A program made the translations under genes and the position numbers. Below the pieces are notes generated by a model. That model made no database searches and was not told where the DNA came from. It saw only the letters and a program-made list of their open reading frames with translations. From positions 4,650,001 to 4,714,000 of the forward strand of contig JAPYXD010000714.1 in assembly GCA_030998225.1 (NCBI GenBank): a DNA stretch of 64,000 nucleotides. Direction: 5' to 3'. Origin of the DNA: Diplolepis rosae (taxonomy: Eukaryota > Arthropoda > Insecta > Hymenoptera > Diplolepididae). This document shows positions 24,161-36,385 of this stretch, piece by piece (position 1 is the first letter of the stretch; every line of letters starts with the position of its first letter).

Positions 24161-24909
24161 ACACTTACATAGATGTTTACATCGACGGAGCGTGCAGTTA
24201 CAATGGACGTGGTAAACCAAGGGTAGGAATAGGAGTCTGGTTTGGACCTAACCATCCACTAAATGTTTCACGCCCCTCCCAGGGACGTCAAACAAACAAC
24301 TCAGCCGAAATTGAAGCAGCAACCGTAGCAGCTCAACAAACTCAGGAGGCTGGCATCAAGAAGCTGAGGATAAAGACTGATTCCAAGTTTTTAGTAAACT
24401 GTGCCACAGAATGGATCTCAAAATGGGAGGCAAACGACTGGAAAACGTACGAGAATAAACCAGTTGGGAATCGATCCGAGTTTGAAAAGATGAAAGCAGC
24501 CCCGGAACCCTTGGACGTAATTTGGGAACATGTCCCAAGCCACAAAGGAATCCCTGGAAACGAAATGGCCGATAAAATAGCCAGAGAGGGTATTGAAGCC
24601 TTACCGTCTGTCGACAACAAAGGAGAACAACCTCCCGAACAAATGATCGTTGATGTCCTCCCGCAACCACTGGGCAGCGAAGGCAGCAACGAAACCGATG
24701 AGGATATCCCCAGCCAATGCCAACCACAGAACAAATTAAGAAAAGATCTGCAGAAATCTTTTTTAAAGCTAGATAAATCGATGGAAAACCGAGGGCTCGA
24801 CAGCTCCAACATCGTTCATGAGTCTCTATGGTGGGATCATGAAAATATACTATCACTCTCCAACTTATCGATTATTCGACGAATTGAGAGCGCGAATGGA
24901 GCAGAATGA
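24161..24909 (+). CDS. Second, cellular-type RNase H1 domain in provirus pol
   Basis: In the same frame as the RT is a full RNase H1 fold. It shows VYIDGACSYNG, GVWFGPNHPLNVS, RQTNNSAEIEA, LRIKTDSKFLVN, the basic-protrusion-like WISKWEANDWKT, then VPSHKGIPGNEMADKIAREG. All four catalytic carboxylates (D, E, D, D) are present. GPNHPLNVS and the WKT segment are marks of eukaryotic RNase H1 rather than of the retroelement RNase H upstream. This means a host RNase H1 was acquired after the original domain. Acquisition of a second RNase H is known in vertebrate retroviruses and plant Tat-lineage elements. The tail after about 24620 is acidic and ends at a TGA. Confidence 0.85.
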
Positions 24910-25130
24910 CGACCATATTTTGCACGATATGCTCTTTGAACACCGACAAAACTTCTCGAATTTTGATAAAATAATTGGACAATTTCCAAACGTTGTGGAA
25001 GCGTGAAACTACTCATGATTAAATGGCAAACCTTACTGATGACAACTGACAGCAGACGTCAAAAATTTCAGTTCAAATGAGCCCGATAGGGACATTCAAA
25101 ATCATATCACCCCTATTGGGAAACCCTGTA

Positions 25131-25612
25131 CTTCCGGATACCGACCACAAACTAACGGATCACTTGAGAGAAGCCGTATTGTATTGACGGATTACATAAA
25201 GCATTATGCTGATGATTATGACGATTGGGATCGATTGCTCTCTTTCACCATGTTCGCATATAACACGTCTGTACATGAGGCCACTAATTTCACACTTTAC
25301 GAGTTAGTTTTCGGGCGAGTCGCTAGGACACCCAGCTCGTTTCCACAGGGTACGGAACTCGGGACTTATGGATCTTACTTACGCGACCTGATAGTAAGAA
25401 TAACCGAGATCCAGAAAATTAGACCACTCAACGCGAGAATCGGAGATACGGTTTACGCCCTTAAGGAAATTAGGGACGGAAAATTCGACAGTCGAGCCAT
25501 AGGGCCGTACAACGTCGCCGGTTACACAGAAAATAATAATGTTATTCTGGAAACAGAGGACGGCAAACGGATCATGAAGCACAAGGATAAACTCTTGCTT
25601 GCTCACTGTTAG
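25131..25612 (+). pseudogene. Provirus integrase, C-terminal third only
   Basis: The frame begins within the catalytic core at RPQTNGSLERS, which contains the third acidic residue (Glu) of the DDE triad. It continues DYIKHYADDYDDWD, FAYNTSVHEATNFTLYELVFG and a C-terminal domain with IGDTVYALKEIRDGKFD and GPYNVAGY, ending at TAG. The HHCC zinc finger and both core Asp residues are missing. Between the RNase H1 domain and this point (24910-25130) only short unreadable sequence remains. The loss is a deletion of several hundred bases, so the copy cannot integrate by itself. Confidence 0.85.
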
Positions 25613-25820
25613 GAACATTACGACTAAAGAAAGAAAATCTGAGAAAGAATATGCATTACTAGAACTCCAGCGCAACCTGAATAAAAAAAAAAAAGAACGG
25701 TTATCATAATTTTTTTTCCCCTCTACATGGGAAGCCAGACAGAGCCCCAGTCTTCTTAGAAGTATAAAATGCATATCCTATCTCGAGATAGTGCTCACCC
25801 GGTCGTGAAGAGACAATCTA

Positions 25821-27776
25821 ATGCTCCTCCTTCACAGATTCCAAAATTCAATGACAATGATGGGATATCGATGGGTTGTCTTTCTGTTACCTCTTCTTGC
25901 CACCAGCCAGAAGCACCAGGAAGCCACGTATCGGATTACCCCATTCAACAATAGTACGGGGGTGTACTATGAATATCTGGGGACCATAAGGTGGACGACC
26001 AGTACCTGGAGGATCACCATCTTCGTGGACATCATTAAAATCCAGAGCCTACTATCATCCTATAAAAATAATATGAATCACTTAGTCGCATATTGCCAAC
26101 CAGGGTACGAAGGACACTGCTATCAAGTCATCGCAAGTCATGCTCTTGGATCCAAGGTCAACCTAGCCGAAAGGCTCCAAGGAGAACTCATGAAAGAGAC
26201 AACAATGATGCAACAACGAGCCGAAAAGATCCTCCCCTCTCGTTTACCCAAAGCAATGCGAAGACGACGAGCAACTCCACTACTAGGTTTCCTAGGCGGA
26301 ATCATTGGACCTGTAGCTGGACTCCTAACCTATGATGATGGTCAGCTCATTAAGACAAAAATCCATTAGTTAAATGAAGCTCAGACCAACATTTCACACC
26401 TAGTAGGGCAACAGACCCACTTGGTTAGGTCCCAACTAGAGGAGATGCACGACCAAGCACAACAGCATCAAGAAAAACTCCAATCGCTCAAGAACGAACT
26501 CACCAATCTTAATCAAGAACTTGGTCAGGCCACTAGGAAGATCACTGAGCTTAAATACACTGAAGCCTTAACCCGAGTCCTGGGAGCGGACGAAGCAGCT
26601 TTAGAGGAATACATGAGATAGAAACGAATGCATCCAGGACTATTGACTCCCAGCCAACTAGAACTGATTTACCGAGACATCCAGGATCATCGCCCAGAGG
26701 TGTCCTTCCAAATATCCGGACCTATTGTGGACATCGAGGAACTGACCAGCGTATCCAGCGTCACCTCATTATACAAGGGAGGAGTTCTTAAAATACTGCT
26801 GGATATACCATTATTGGGAAGATCTAACGATCTGATGTATCAACTACATCCACTTCCAGTGCCCCAGTGCATCTTAGGAAATAACTCCGGGAAGGCATAT
26901 ATCCTACCTAAATTCTCCCACATCGCCGTAGATGAATCACAAAGGACTTATGTTCTAATGAACCAACGGGATGTTGCGGCATGTACCGAACTACCAACTT
27001 ATAAAATTTGTAAAGGAAATTTACCCGTCAACGAGAATGGAAAATTCAGAACTTGTGAAGCAGAGCTTCTGCTAGATCCATCGGTATCCACCTTCCAAAT
27101 TTGTAACGTTCAAGTGACATATGAAGACCAGTTTGATTGGAGTTTAATAGGAAGCCTAGGCGGATGGTTGTACTCTCTCCAAGAGCCGACTATCGGTACG
27201 ACAACCTTTTCTAATCAGGCCAACAACTAGATCACATTAAAAGGAACCGGCATAATCCAACTAGTTCCAGGATGCGACCTTAGAATAAAGGAAAGAACAC
27301 TCCCAGGTACTACCAACCGGAAGGGAGAAACCGAAATGATCGACGCCCAACTGCTTCACCTGAACATCTCTGCGCTGTTACCAGCTCTACAACAGTTTCA
27401 AGGATACATACCTACAAGAAACTCTATGACTGCTCATACGAAGGAGACAACGCCTGGGGACAAAGTCTTCAAAACTAACGACAAATCCTTGGAGCATCTA
27501 GAAGAACAACTGTATGACTTCAACCTAGCCCGACAAGTAGGAAACAGCCAAATAAGGATGATCAACGGATCCTACCTCAGACTAGGCCTCATATCTATTG
27601 GACTACTTATATACATCCTCTTACCCAGGATTTCAAAACTAATGATCAACTGCAATCAACGACGCTCACCAGAGACGAGAGCTGATCAATGTGTCGAATT
27701 TAGTACCATTAACATCAAGGAAGAGCAAGAACCGACCCTGCACCACCAAGGGAACGACCAGCGACGGCCTCAGTAA
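25821..27776 (+). pseudogene. env: Provirus envelope glycoprotein
   Basis: A single frame of about 650 codons is interrupted only by TAG codons at 26367, 26619 and 27228. Features in order: a signal-peptide-like hydrophobic segment (WVVFLLPLL) near the start; an ectodomain; a basic cleavage-type cluster (RRRR, near 26260); directly after it a Gly-rich hydrophobic segment (LLGFLGGIIGP) like a fusion peptide; a heptad-repeat coiled coil (26400-26560); a Cys-containing C-terminal ectodomain; a membrane anchor (LGLISIGLLIYILLP, near 27590); and a short tail. This layout fits the baculovirus-F-like Env of insect errantiviruses, which mediates membrane fusion. The in-frame stops make this copy non-functional. 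Confidence 0.85.
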
Positions 27777-27969
27777 TTCAGCTACCATCTCAGACTCTCC
27801 AACCAGCATAAGAACCAGATCAAAGACACATTCACAGACAAAAATTTTTTTTTATTGTTTTAATATATTATTATTATTATTTCTACTGTACTATCTATAT
27901 AGTTTTTCTTTAGGAAATGAACCTGTTAGAGTAGGACTCTTCTTCTTATCTACTATATTACAAACTTAG
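27691..27969 (+). CDS. Small membrane-anchored ORF overlapping the env end
   Basis: A 92-codon frame overlaps the last 86 bp of env in another frame and reaches to about 145 bp before the 3' LTR. The N-terminal half is Ser/Thr/Lys-rich. The C-terminal half holds one strong hydrophobic stretch (FFYCFNILLLLFLLYYLYSF). It could be an accessory protein of a complex retrovirus. It could equally be chance, because the membrane stretch comes from a T-rich region. No homologue is recognised. Confidence 0.25.
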   Translation: MSNLVPLTSRKSKNRPCTTKGTTSDGLSNSATISDSPTSIRTRSKTHSQTKIFFYCFNILLLLFLLYYLYSFSLGNEPVRVGLFFLSTILQT

Positions 27970-28114
27970 ACATTGTAAATTCTCTCACAGCTTGATGAAA
28001 AGAAGCGACTGCATCTGAACAACATAAGGCTATCATTCCTTATTCGTATCCGTACTCGTCTCTAGACCACCCTTGTTTGTCGGGGACGAAAACACTAAAA
28101 ATTCCGGTGTGGTT

Positions 28115-29940
28115 TGTTACGGGCGGTCCAAAGTGTGCAATATTTTTTTGGAAAATGTTTTTATTAATATACAAAATCTAATTTATGGAATATCAATTGC
28201 TTTAGAAGTGAATGAACTGCACACTTTTGAACGTTCGTAACCTGATTGCATTCCAGTGGCTAATGCAATTCAGCATTTTTGGTCATGTGAGCTGGTCTTG
28301 AGACGTAGGGTAATTCATATTATAGTTATTTAAATACATTTAAATTAAACTTTTAAAAGTTTGAGTAAAATTTTTAAAAATAAGACTATTTCACCCTTTT
28401 GTTTTTCAGATGCATTAATGTTTTATAAACTAGATTAATTGATAGCGAGAGTGCATAGGCACTCGATCGCTATGATCTAAAAGGTATGAAATAAGAGAAA
28501 AGCGAAGAATGAGTGTTAAGTGAGAGCGATGATATAAGAACTAGGATGAGCGGAGAAAGAATAGAATAGGAAAAAGAATGAGCAATAGCAGAATCGCGAT
28601 AGAATGTAAGAATACTGGTCTCTTTTAGAAAATCTTGATGCGCTCTGTTGTGCATCGCGAGGCTAGCATTCATCTCATAATTGCATCTCCTCCTCATACA
28701 CCTATTCTTGCTCAAATGCTTTAGCCAGATGATCTCCCGCCACAAAAGCCATGTGCTTTTTGTAACTAAGACCCAACGCTCATCTGAATACTTAAATAAT
28801 TATGATAAAGCTTTAATCCACTTAAAGATTATAAGCCCAGACTAATTAAATATATATATTTCGATTTACACTGAAATATATTGGAAACTAAAATTGTTTC
28901 TACAATTTGATGACCATGCATCAAATACTAAAAATTGATGAGCACATTTCCTTTCTCACGATAGATGTGGAAAGAGGGGAAAAATAATTGCATTCTAGAA
29001 ATCAGCAAATGGCGCAATAACCACATCAGCATTTGTGCAAATTCCTAAATCCTCCCTGCCATTATTACCTCTGTCCAATCATTAATTCCTTAATCATCAA
29101 AAAACCCTACCATGCTCACCTCGCGATGAACTAGTAAAACGGATGAAGGCAAAATCAAATTCGCAGTCTTCTGAGTGTCTTGACCGGATTCAGACCTTAG
29201 AATAATAAAGAAAACATTTTTCTTTTATCGTGCCCGTCTGCGGCCCAGATCAACAGTTCCTAGATCCTCGTTAGTTGATTGAACCCGTAAAACGTTATCT
29301 AACGAAATTATTTATTTTTGGAATCGTGTCGGGCGGACGTAAAAGACAAAAGCCTTCATCTGGACAGAAGCAATACAAACAAGATATATTGAAATAAGAA
29401 AATATACTTTTAATATATCTTTCTTCGGCGGACTATTTCAAAGTCCAAGTCGTTTTACAAAAACGGCAAAAGGTGCGTGAAATCGCGGAAAAATTAATAC
29501 TACCGAATCTCAAAACGGTAGTGATAATTTTTCATAAAATATTGTAATTAAATTTAATAGGAAAATCCTAGCGGCGAAAAGGGCGAGTTTAAAAGCACTC
29601 AATTCTTTTCTGGTTAAAAGCCAACCGTTATTTTCTCATATTGAGCCTAACAGAAAGTGGCAAAAACGGTATTTGTGTGCGCGTGTGCTATGCGCGACTC
29701 GCGAATAGGTCAAGTTGTGATTCTGAACGACAGTTAATGAAAGAAAATCTACTGCCCAGTCAAGGACGAATAGAAGAGATTAGGGATAAGCCTCCCTCTC
29801 TCAATCTCTCAGGACTGGTAGATATAAGAAAACTCTTTGTAAGGATTAGCAGGTATCGTTCCAACTATATTATATAATAATTATACACCAATATATGTTT
29901 ATCGTTATTCCATTTTTGTTTGTGTGGTTAAATAAACCTT
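28115..29940 (+). mobile_element. 3' LTR of the endogenous retrovirus
   Basis: It starts TGTTACGGGCGG. The part to 29652 (CCTAACA) matches the 5' LTR. Homology to the older inverted LTR continues at least to about 29850, and an AATAAA signal lies at 29931-29936, so the true end is probably near or beyond 29940. Lacking the GA expansion, this copy shows the ancestral U3. The exact 3' boundary could not be set. Confidence 0.75.
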
Positions 29941-30484
29941 GGAACACGAAATTTCATTGCCTCGACCTTTATTCGGTTCACTTCTCTTTCTTCTAAAAAA
30001 GGATTTTGTATACAGGGTATAGCCTCCTAAGTCAGAGGAGAGGGCAAATACGATCCCAGATTAAAAACAAATTTTGATTTATTTAATTTTTATTTTCTAA
30101 ATTGAAATTTGGCAGTTTGGAGCCTCAAGCGAACCTGTATTCGAATTTAATATTTTTTATTTATATTGAATTTAATTATTCGTACGTAATAAATACAGGA
30201 TAAGAATTATAAAAGATGAAGTTTCAGAAGAAGGATAGAAAATAATAAGATTTGTTCCTCCTAGCATTTATGTTTTCTTTCTTAATTGTTAAAATTACCA
30301 GAAATCGGTGAATGACTCGCAAAATCTTCCTTCTCACGGCCTCCTGGTGCCATCCGGTTCCAAAAATCTCTCGAAGACAATAATATTGACGAAAAATAAG
30401 GGTCCTTGCGATTTATCACATTCTCATCAACGCACTATTCAAAAAATCACTCTTCATACTTTCTGACGTAAAAAATTTGTTCGT

Positions 30485-31181
30485 GGATTTTTTACGAACA
30501 AATTTATTTTCATGATAATAAAAAAAATTCTTTTTTTGATTATTTATGTATAATTATAAAATTCATTACATTATTCATATGTTATGCGTATGAAGCGATA
30601 ATTAAACAATTAATAATCACTTCTCATTACTTTTTGATAGTAACGTTCTCGTAAAAGCAGATAGTAATAGAACATTAGTGGAACTTGCGCCTGACACCGT
30701 CGATCGAAGATCGTGATTCCACGCGTATCACTTTACAATAAAATTCATATTTCGCATAATTTTTGAGTGCGCATCTTGATTATATATCTAAAATTTGCGT
30801 AATACTTGCGGCTATCACTATGAATTTTTTCAGACTTTTCAAAGATGGCGTTTTTTCAAAAAATCAATTTGTTTGAAAAAAACATTTTTTTCATCATTAA
30901 ATTTGGAGTAAAAATTTGCCCAAAAAATACTGCTATATCGGCCATCTAATGATACGTTCGTGTAATTTTTTCAGAATTTTTCCTAATTTTAGTTTTGAAA
31001 TAATTGAAAAAGAACAAAAATATTTTTTTTTCGTTTATCCCATAACTTTTTAAATAATGCATGAAATAATCTCAAATTTTGGGTTTTCAAATTATTTATG
31101 TTAGTTTATCAATCCTTAAAATTTCAAGGAAATCGGAAACATGGAGTCCTGAACTTGTCCAATTTGCCATGGAACACGCCA
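30485..31181 (-). mobile_element. Long inverted-repeat element, right arm
   Basis: Reverse complement of 15021-15713, ending CCATGGAACACGCCA at its outer edge. The inner end lies about 545 bp after the AATAAA of the 3' LTR; the left arm ends about 310 bp before the 5' LTR. The arms differ by scattered substitutions and short indels. Confidence 0.75.
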
Positions 31182-31199
31182 TATACAAATTAATACACA

Positions 31200-32690
31200 C
31201 ACTAATATAATGCATAATATAACGCAATATGGGCGTGATATATAACATTAATAATATGATAGCAATGATATTAATGGTGATATTAATATTAACAACATAT
31301 ATTAGGAATTTCCTTCGCGAAGCAACCATCTGCTAAAAGTTTCTTGATCCGAGCAACGATAAGCTGCATCAGCGACCTTGTCAAGGTGCTCGGTTACGGG
31401 TGCTTCAAGTGGCATGTGAATTTATGTGGAAATTTATATTTTAATTTTGGAAAGTCTGCAAATTTTCCACTAAACCTCAACCTAAAAGGTTAAAAATCAA
31501 CTGAGATATTAATTTGTTTAACAAAAGCTAAATTTCCCGGTTTTTCCGAATTTTTCCCGCTTTTATTATCTAATCAGATCAAGCGGCAGATAATTTTGTT
31601 CACAATTCAATTGTCTACAACTTTTCAATTGATGTCATTAATATTGGATAATTACCTTTAATGTTATAAACAAAAATCTAAAAAAGTGCGATTTCTTGGT
31701 CTTAAATGTTAATAAAAAATTTATAAATCATATTTTGTTGTCCAAAACATGACATAATTACTCTATGACCAACTTTTCTTCTGATGGCGTAGTCCGTTTT
31801 CTGCAATAAATAATGTCCTAACAAATTCCCTGTTGCTTGGATTAAGCCCGGATTTGGTTTCTGCTCCCAAAATTACTTTGGAAATATACCTCAGCTACTC
31901 GATAACAAAACCATGTAGACCTGTGTAATCATTGTGTCCTTCACTAACTTATTTTCATCATTAGGCGAGTAGATCCTAACTTAAAAAAAGGAACCTTCAA
32001 ATACAGTAAGTATTTACGTGGTTGTGACGTAACATTAAATAGCAATAACTGTTGTACTCGTTAATTTAACATTTGGATATTTATGTTGCAAAAAAAAACG
32101 TTAGAATTATTGTTATCTTTGTTTCAAGGTAGTACACTAAAAAAAATTAGGCCTCCAGCAAAAATAGATAATTTTATTCTTAAAAACAACGGTATTATTA
32201 TCGAAGAGATCATTTGGAGGAAAAGAGAGTGTCTTCCAAGGCAACAATTTGAATCTCAAACAAATAATATCATTAATCAATTTTATTTTTGCCTGATTTT
32301 TTTGTTATCGCTTCAATGCCAAATTCAGAAAAAAGATGTGATTTTGATAAATTACAGATGATTTTTTCAGGGAAAAGTTTCTCTACAACTTGACTGCTTC
32401 CAGTTTATGAAAAATAATTAATTTTCATAAAATTTAGCTATTCGTGCAGAAAAATTTGGTTTCGGAAAATTGTTTTTCAACGGTTTCATACATTGAAGAA
32501 TATATTTTTGAAAATTGAAAACAGTCAAGTTATAGAGAATCTTTACCCTGAAAAAATAGTTTTTGATTTACTAGAATCGCATCATTTTTAAAAATTTGTC
32601 TTAAAGCAATAAGAAAAAAAGTTTGGGTGAGAATAAAATTCATTAATTATTTTGCTTGAGGCCAAATTTTTGCAAAAGTACAACTTTGTC
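31200..32690. other. AT-rich stretch, no gene seen
   Basis: An open frame at 32083-32361 shows no recognised domain. No repeat boundary was identified. Confidence 0.5.
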
Positions 32691-32692
32691 AG

Positions 32693-32880
32693 TATGGTGC
32701 CAACGCTGTATGAAGAAGAAGAAGAATAAGAAGAAGGTTACGCTCCGCTGTATGGTTATAGGCGCATGCGCAGTTAAATTTTGACATTATATTCCTCTCT
32801 AACGGAATACACAACATTCCGTTACTCTCAGCTGTAACGGAAAAACGAGTTTTCGTGCCGGAGGCACATAAAGTGTATTT
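32693..32880 (-). repeat. Copy of the 1.3-2.4 kb GCGCATGCGC repeat
   Basis: Read on the minus strand it aligns with 2033-2220: ATGTGCCTCCGGC, GAGAGTA, CTGCGCATGCGCCTATAACCAT, a TTCTT-rich tract and ACAGCGTTGGCACC. The copy is truncated after the GTACTGAC-like motif. Confidence 0.75.
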
Positions 32881-33389
32881 TTATGTTTATAAAATTTGAA
32901 AAATTAAAAAAGCGTTAATCATTACGCGCACAATTGCTGCAAAGAAATGCTCGGTGTTCGTACCACATTGGCTGTTCGAACATCATGAAAACTTCTGGTC
33001 AGGCGGTGGATTCTATTCCACAACAGGATTGTTCTGCTAGTCAAACATCGATATAATAAGATTTAGATGACACAAAACATTATACTTACGATTCAAAACT
33101 GAATTCGAACTCATATCACTACAAATTCAAATTCCCCGTCAACGTTCAAACAAGAGTATAATTCAAAATTTAAAGAATTCGAAACCGATCGAATCCTCAA
33201 AATACAGAAAACACGACCAAATTCGGACTAAAATCATTATCCAAAATGAACAATTATGAGAAAACTAACAAAAAATTCCGGGGTCAGATCAGCAAGATTT
33301 TAGGAACAACGTTTTGCACTTATCCAAGGGTTTAGTTGAGAACAAAATTTTGCTTATTAGTAGAATATGTAGATAGAAAATTTGTTAAT

Positions 33390-34490
33390 AACTTGAAAAA
33401 AAACTAAAGATTTCCTTAGAAAAAACAAAGACTTAATGTGTACAAATGCAGACAAGGGTCATATTTCAGTTCTCATGAGAAGGTCGGAATACATAAGGGA
33501 AATGGACGAGTTGCTTAACAATGTTGAGAGCTTTGAAATATTGGATAAAGATTCCTTCAAAAAATTAAAAAGCAATAGTTCCAGGACGGCGGACAGTTGA
33601 CGGAAGAGGGTACTATTGGGGAAAGATACTAGATGGAGATATATACAACGAATACTGTTTTGGCTAGATGTTATGGATTGAGAAAAATTCATAAAGAAGA
33701 TTATAGTTTGAGACTAGTCATTTCGACTATTAATATACCCAATAGATTTTTGGAACATAATAGATGGATCAAAGTTAAATCACATACAAAGTTAGATGAA
33801 AAAGAGTTTCTCAAATAATTAGATTTCATCATAAATTCTACTAAATTCAAATTTAATGGTAAATTCTATAAACAAAATTTTGGTACTCCAATAGATTCCG
33901 TTATTTCTCCAATGTTGGCTGAAATAGTCATGGAAGATTTGTAAAGGTTTGTCTTTGAGAGGTTGGGGTTTGTTGTGCCTTTTTATTTTCGATATGTTGA
34001 TAATACTTTGTTATGTGTACCTTTGGATAAGCTGCAAACAGTTATAGATACTTTCAACGACTATCACCCAAGAATTCAATTAACTCATAAAATGGAAAGA
34101 AGCAATAGAATTAGTTTTTTGGATTGGGAAATAATTAAACTTGATAATGTTAAAATAGTGTGCAATTAGTACAGAAAGAGTACATATTCTCGTAGATTAT
34201 TAAATTTCATTTAAAATCATCCATTTAAAAATAAAGTCGCTATTATTAAAAATCTGGTTGACAGAGCTGTTTGATTGTCTCATGAATCATGCCATTCAGA
34301 AAATTTAGATGTCAGAAAAAATTTATTGTTTAATCACTACCCACAAGATTTGATTGACAAACATATAAAAATTAGAATTGAACAAGTTAAGAGTAGACAG
34401 AGTGGTAATGTGGACACGGATACAGAAAGTGAAATCTTTGATGAAGATAATACAATTGCATGATGGGTTATATTCAAAGACAATGTTTCA
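33390..34490 (+). pseudogene. Penelope-like element reverse transcriptase
   Basis: One frame with several stops shows the Penelope order. The N-terminal linker has TNADKGHISVLM and RSEYIREMDELL; next come ARCYGLRKIHKEDY and LVISTIN, then FNGKFYKQNFGTPI, PMLAEIVMEDL, the palm motif FYFRYVDNTLL, FNDYHPRIQLTHKME, ISFLDW and SENLDVRKNLLFNHYP. The palm motif has YVDN in place of YVDD. No GIY-YIG endonuclease motif is visible after it. Penelope-like elements are TERT-related retroelements; this copy is dead. Confidence 0.85.
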
Positions 34491-34499
34491 CAGTAAAAT

Positions 34500-34730
34500 T
34501 CTTTGAAGTTTCTAGATTCTGCGAAACAATTAAAATTTTATTGAACACCCTTAGGGTCATCCAGGTACTTGATAGGGAGGAATACATAAAGTATTGTTTT
34601 TATTTTTTTATTGTATTTATAACTGAGTTTCATTTTTTTCCAGAATTCCAGCTTTGAAGAGGGTGCTGGAAGAGCACCGAAACGTCGCCGATAAAATGTG
34701 ATGAAAATAACACTTGCGATTACCCGAAAG
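34500..34730 (+). repeat. Penelope-like element 3' region with hammerhead-like fold
   Basis: The segment 34503-34580 is shared with 54737-54815 (TTTCTAGATTCTGC, TTTTATTGAA, GGGAGGAA). Further on, 34657-34697 holds a perfect hairpin GGTGCT-GGAAG-AGCACC followed by CGAAACGTC. This is the stem II, GAAA and cleavage-triplet order of the hammerhead ribozymes known in Penelope-like termini. The upstream CTGATGA core is degenerate (CTTTGAAGA), so any ribozyme is a remnant. Confidence 0.4.
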
Positions 34731-34769
34731 CACACTGGGTTAAAGAGACCCATACGTCTCAGTGTTACA

Positions 34770-36165
34770 AGAAAATAAACTTCTCGTTGTTTTGAGATTC
34801 GACGAGAATTAAAGTTCCTTAGCTAGTTAGTATTTAAGTAACTAGATTTTTAGCTCCAGATCGCGACACACTATTGATACTTGCGATCAATTGACTACCA
34901 GTGAGCTTCTACATAGAAAAAACCCGATTTTTTGGTAGTGAGAAGTTGAAGATTTAACGCAAAATTGTGAAAATTTAATTCAAGAGAGAGAAGTTAATAT
35001 CAACTCACTCTTGAATTACATTTTCACAATTTTGCCTTAAATCTCAGTTTTGTCGTAATAAGTAAAAATCAAAAATATCTGTAATTTGTATTTTTATTTT
35101 CAGAAAGTACACATAAGATTATTGTATTAACTTCAATACCTTCAAGCTTAAAATGCCTTATGAATGTGTGATATTTAGGAAATTAGCAAATTTTATTAAT
35201 TTAAAATTTTTGCATGCTTGTAGCTAAAGTACATAAAATATTCTTTTTAAAATTTGGAAAATGGTTTTTGGTTTTGGTTTATAAATTATAAAAAAAATTC
35301 TATTTTAGAAAAATATATCGGTAATTTTTATTATCATTAAAACCAAAAGTTCCATAAATTTTCTTTTCTGCGGTGAAAATTGATTCAGCTCAACTTTTTT
35401 CAAAACTAAGCGAACACTTTGTCGGGTCGAGATAGCTCTCTTCGGCGTTGTATGCAAGTCTTCCGCAAATATATCCTTGCTGGTTCCTGCTTCTGGGATA
35501 TCTTCTTCTGATTCTTTTTTCTGGAATATTGATTAAAAGCTTTTAATTTCCATGAATATTTGAAATATATTTCGTATGTATTTTATTCTTGTGAATTCTG
35601 GGTACAAATTAAATGAAAATCGTTTTCACGGTACTTTTATTTTTCACTTCCTTATCCTTAATTTCCAGCCTTCAAAAAATTGAAATTAGTGTTAAACCTT
35701 TTCGTGTTTTTTTTAAGTCAAGTTTTCCAATAGGTACAATTAGTGCCAGTGTCACCAACTTTAGTTAACTCTTAGTAGGCGGTTAAACTCTCTGATTAAC
35801 CAATCAGAATTTATAATGACCGATCTAACCACGGATTAAAATTTGAACGAACTTGGTGAAACCGGCCCTTAATCATGCAGATTTTAATGCTTCTCAAATA
35901 AAATATTACTGTTCATAATATAGGGTTTGCAACAACCCTCAAATAATAAATTTCATATTACGTAAGATTGGTTCATTTTATTAAAAATTCGAAAATTTGA
36001 TGAGATTGAAGAATTTAGATATCCTATTGCCAGAACACATGTTTTTTCCATATTAGCAATTCATTTATATTTGACGTTTATTTTACAAGTTTATGTGCTA
36101 CATTTCAGTTGTTTACTTTAAACGATTTATCCAAATTTTTTAATAATAAAAAATACCAGAGCACT
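34770..36165. other. AT-rich stretch with one 42-bp-arm hairpin
   Basis: No gene is recognised. An inverted repeat with arms at 34949-34992 and 35006-35043 (GATTTAACGCAAAATTGTGA facing its complement) forms a hairpin with a short loop. Confidence 0.55.
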
Positions 36166-36169
36166 ACAC

Positions 36170-36385
36170 TGTTAGAAATGTTCGGAAATTTGAAAAATTT
36201 TTATGTTACAAATGTAGCATAAAATATGCCGATATTTATGACGTTTTTGAGTAAAGCTATTTTAAATGTGCGAAAAGTGTACTGAATTTTCTGAAATTTT
36301 ATTTCAATTTGTAAAGCTATAACTAAATAAAACTCTAGTCACATGTTTCGGGAAATTGCGGTATTTCTGACATTGTGGAATTTGT
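36170..36385. mobile_element. Small TIR element (about 215 bp)
   Basis: Ends CACTGTTAGAAAT and ATTTCTGACATTGTG are imperfect inverted repeats. The right end (AATAAAACTC.AGTCAC.TGTTTCGGGAAATT) recurs at 58930-58988, next to TTTCTAACAGTGTG, so this is a dispersed MITE family. No ORF. Confidence 0.55.

Noticed and set aside
24342..24856. Two minus-strand frames of 156 and 166 codons opposite the RNase H1 domain
   Set aside because: They are shadows of the plus-strand RNase H1 coding sequence; no domain is seen in them.
32083..32361. 92-codon plus-strand frame
   Set aside because: No motif, AT-rich composition and no link to the Penelope RT that begins more than 1 kb later.
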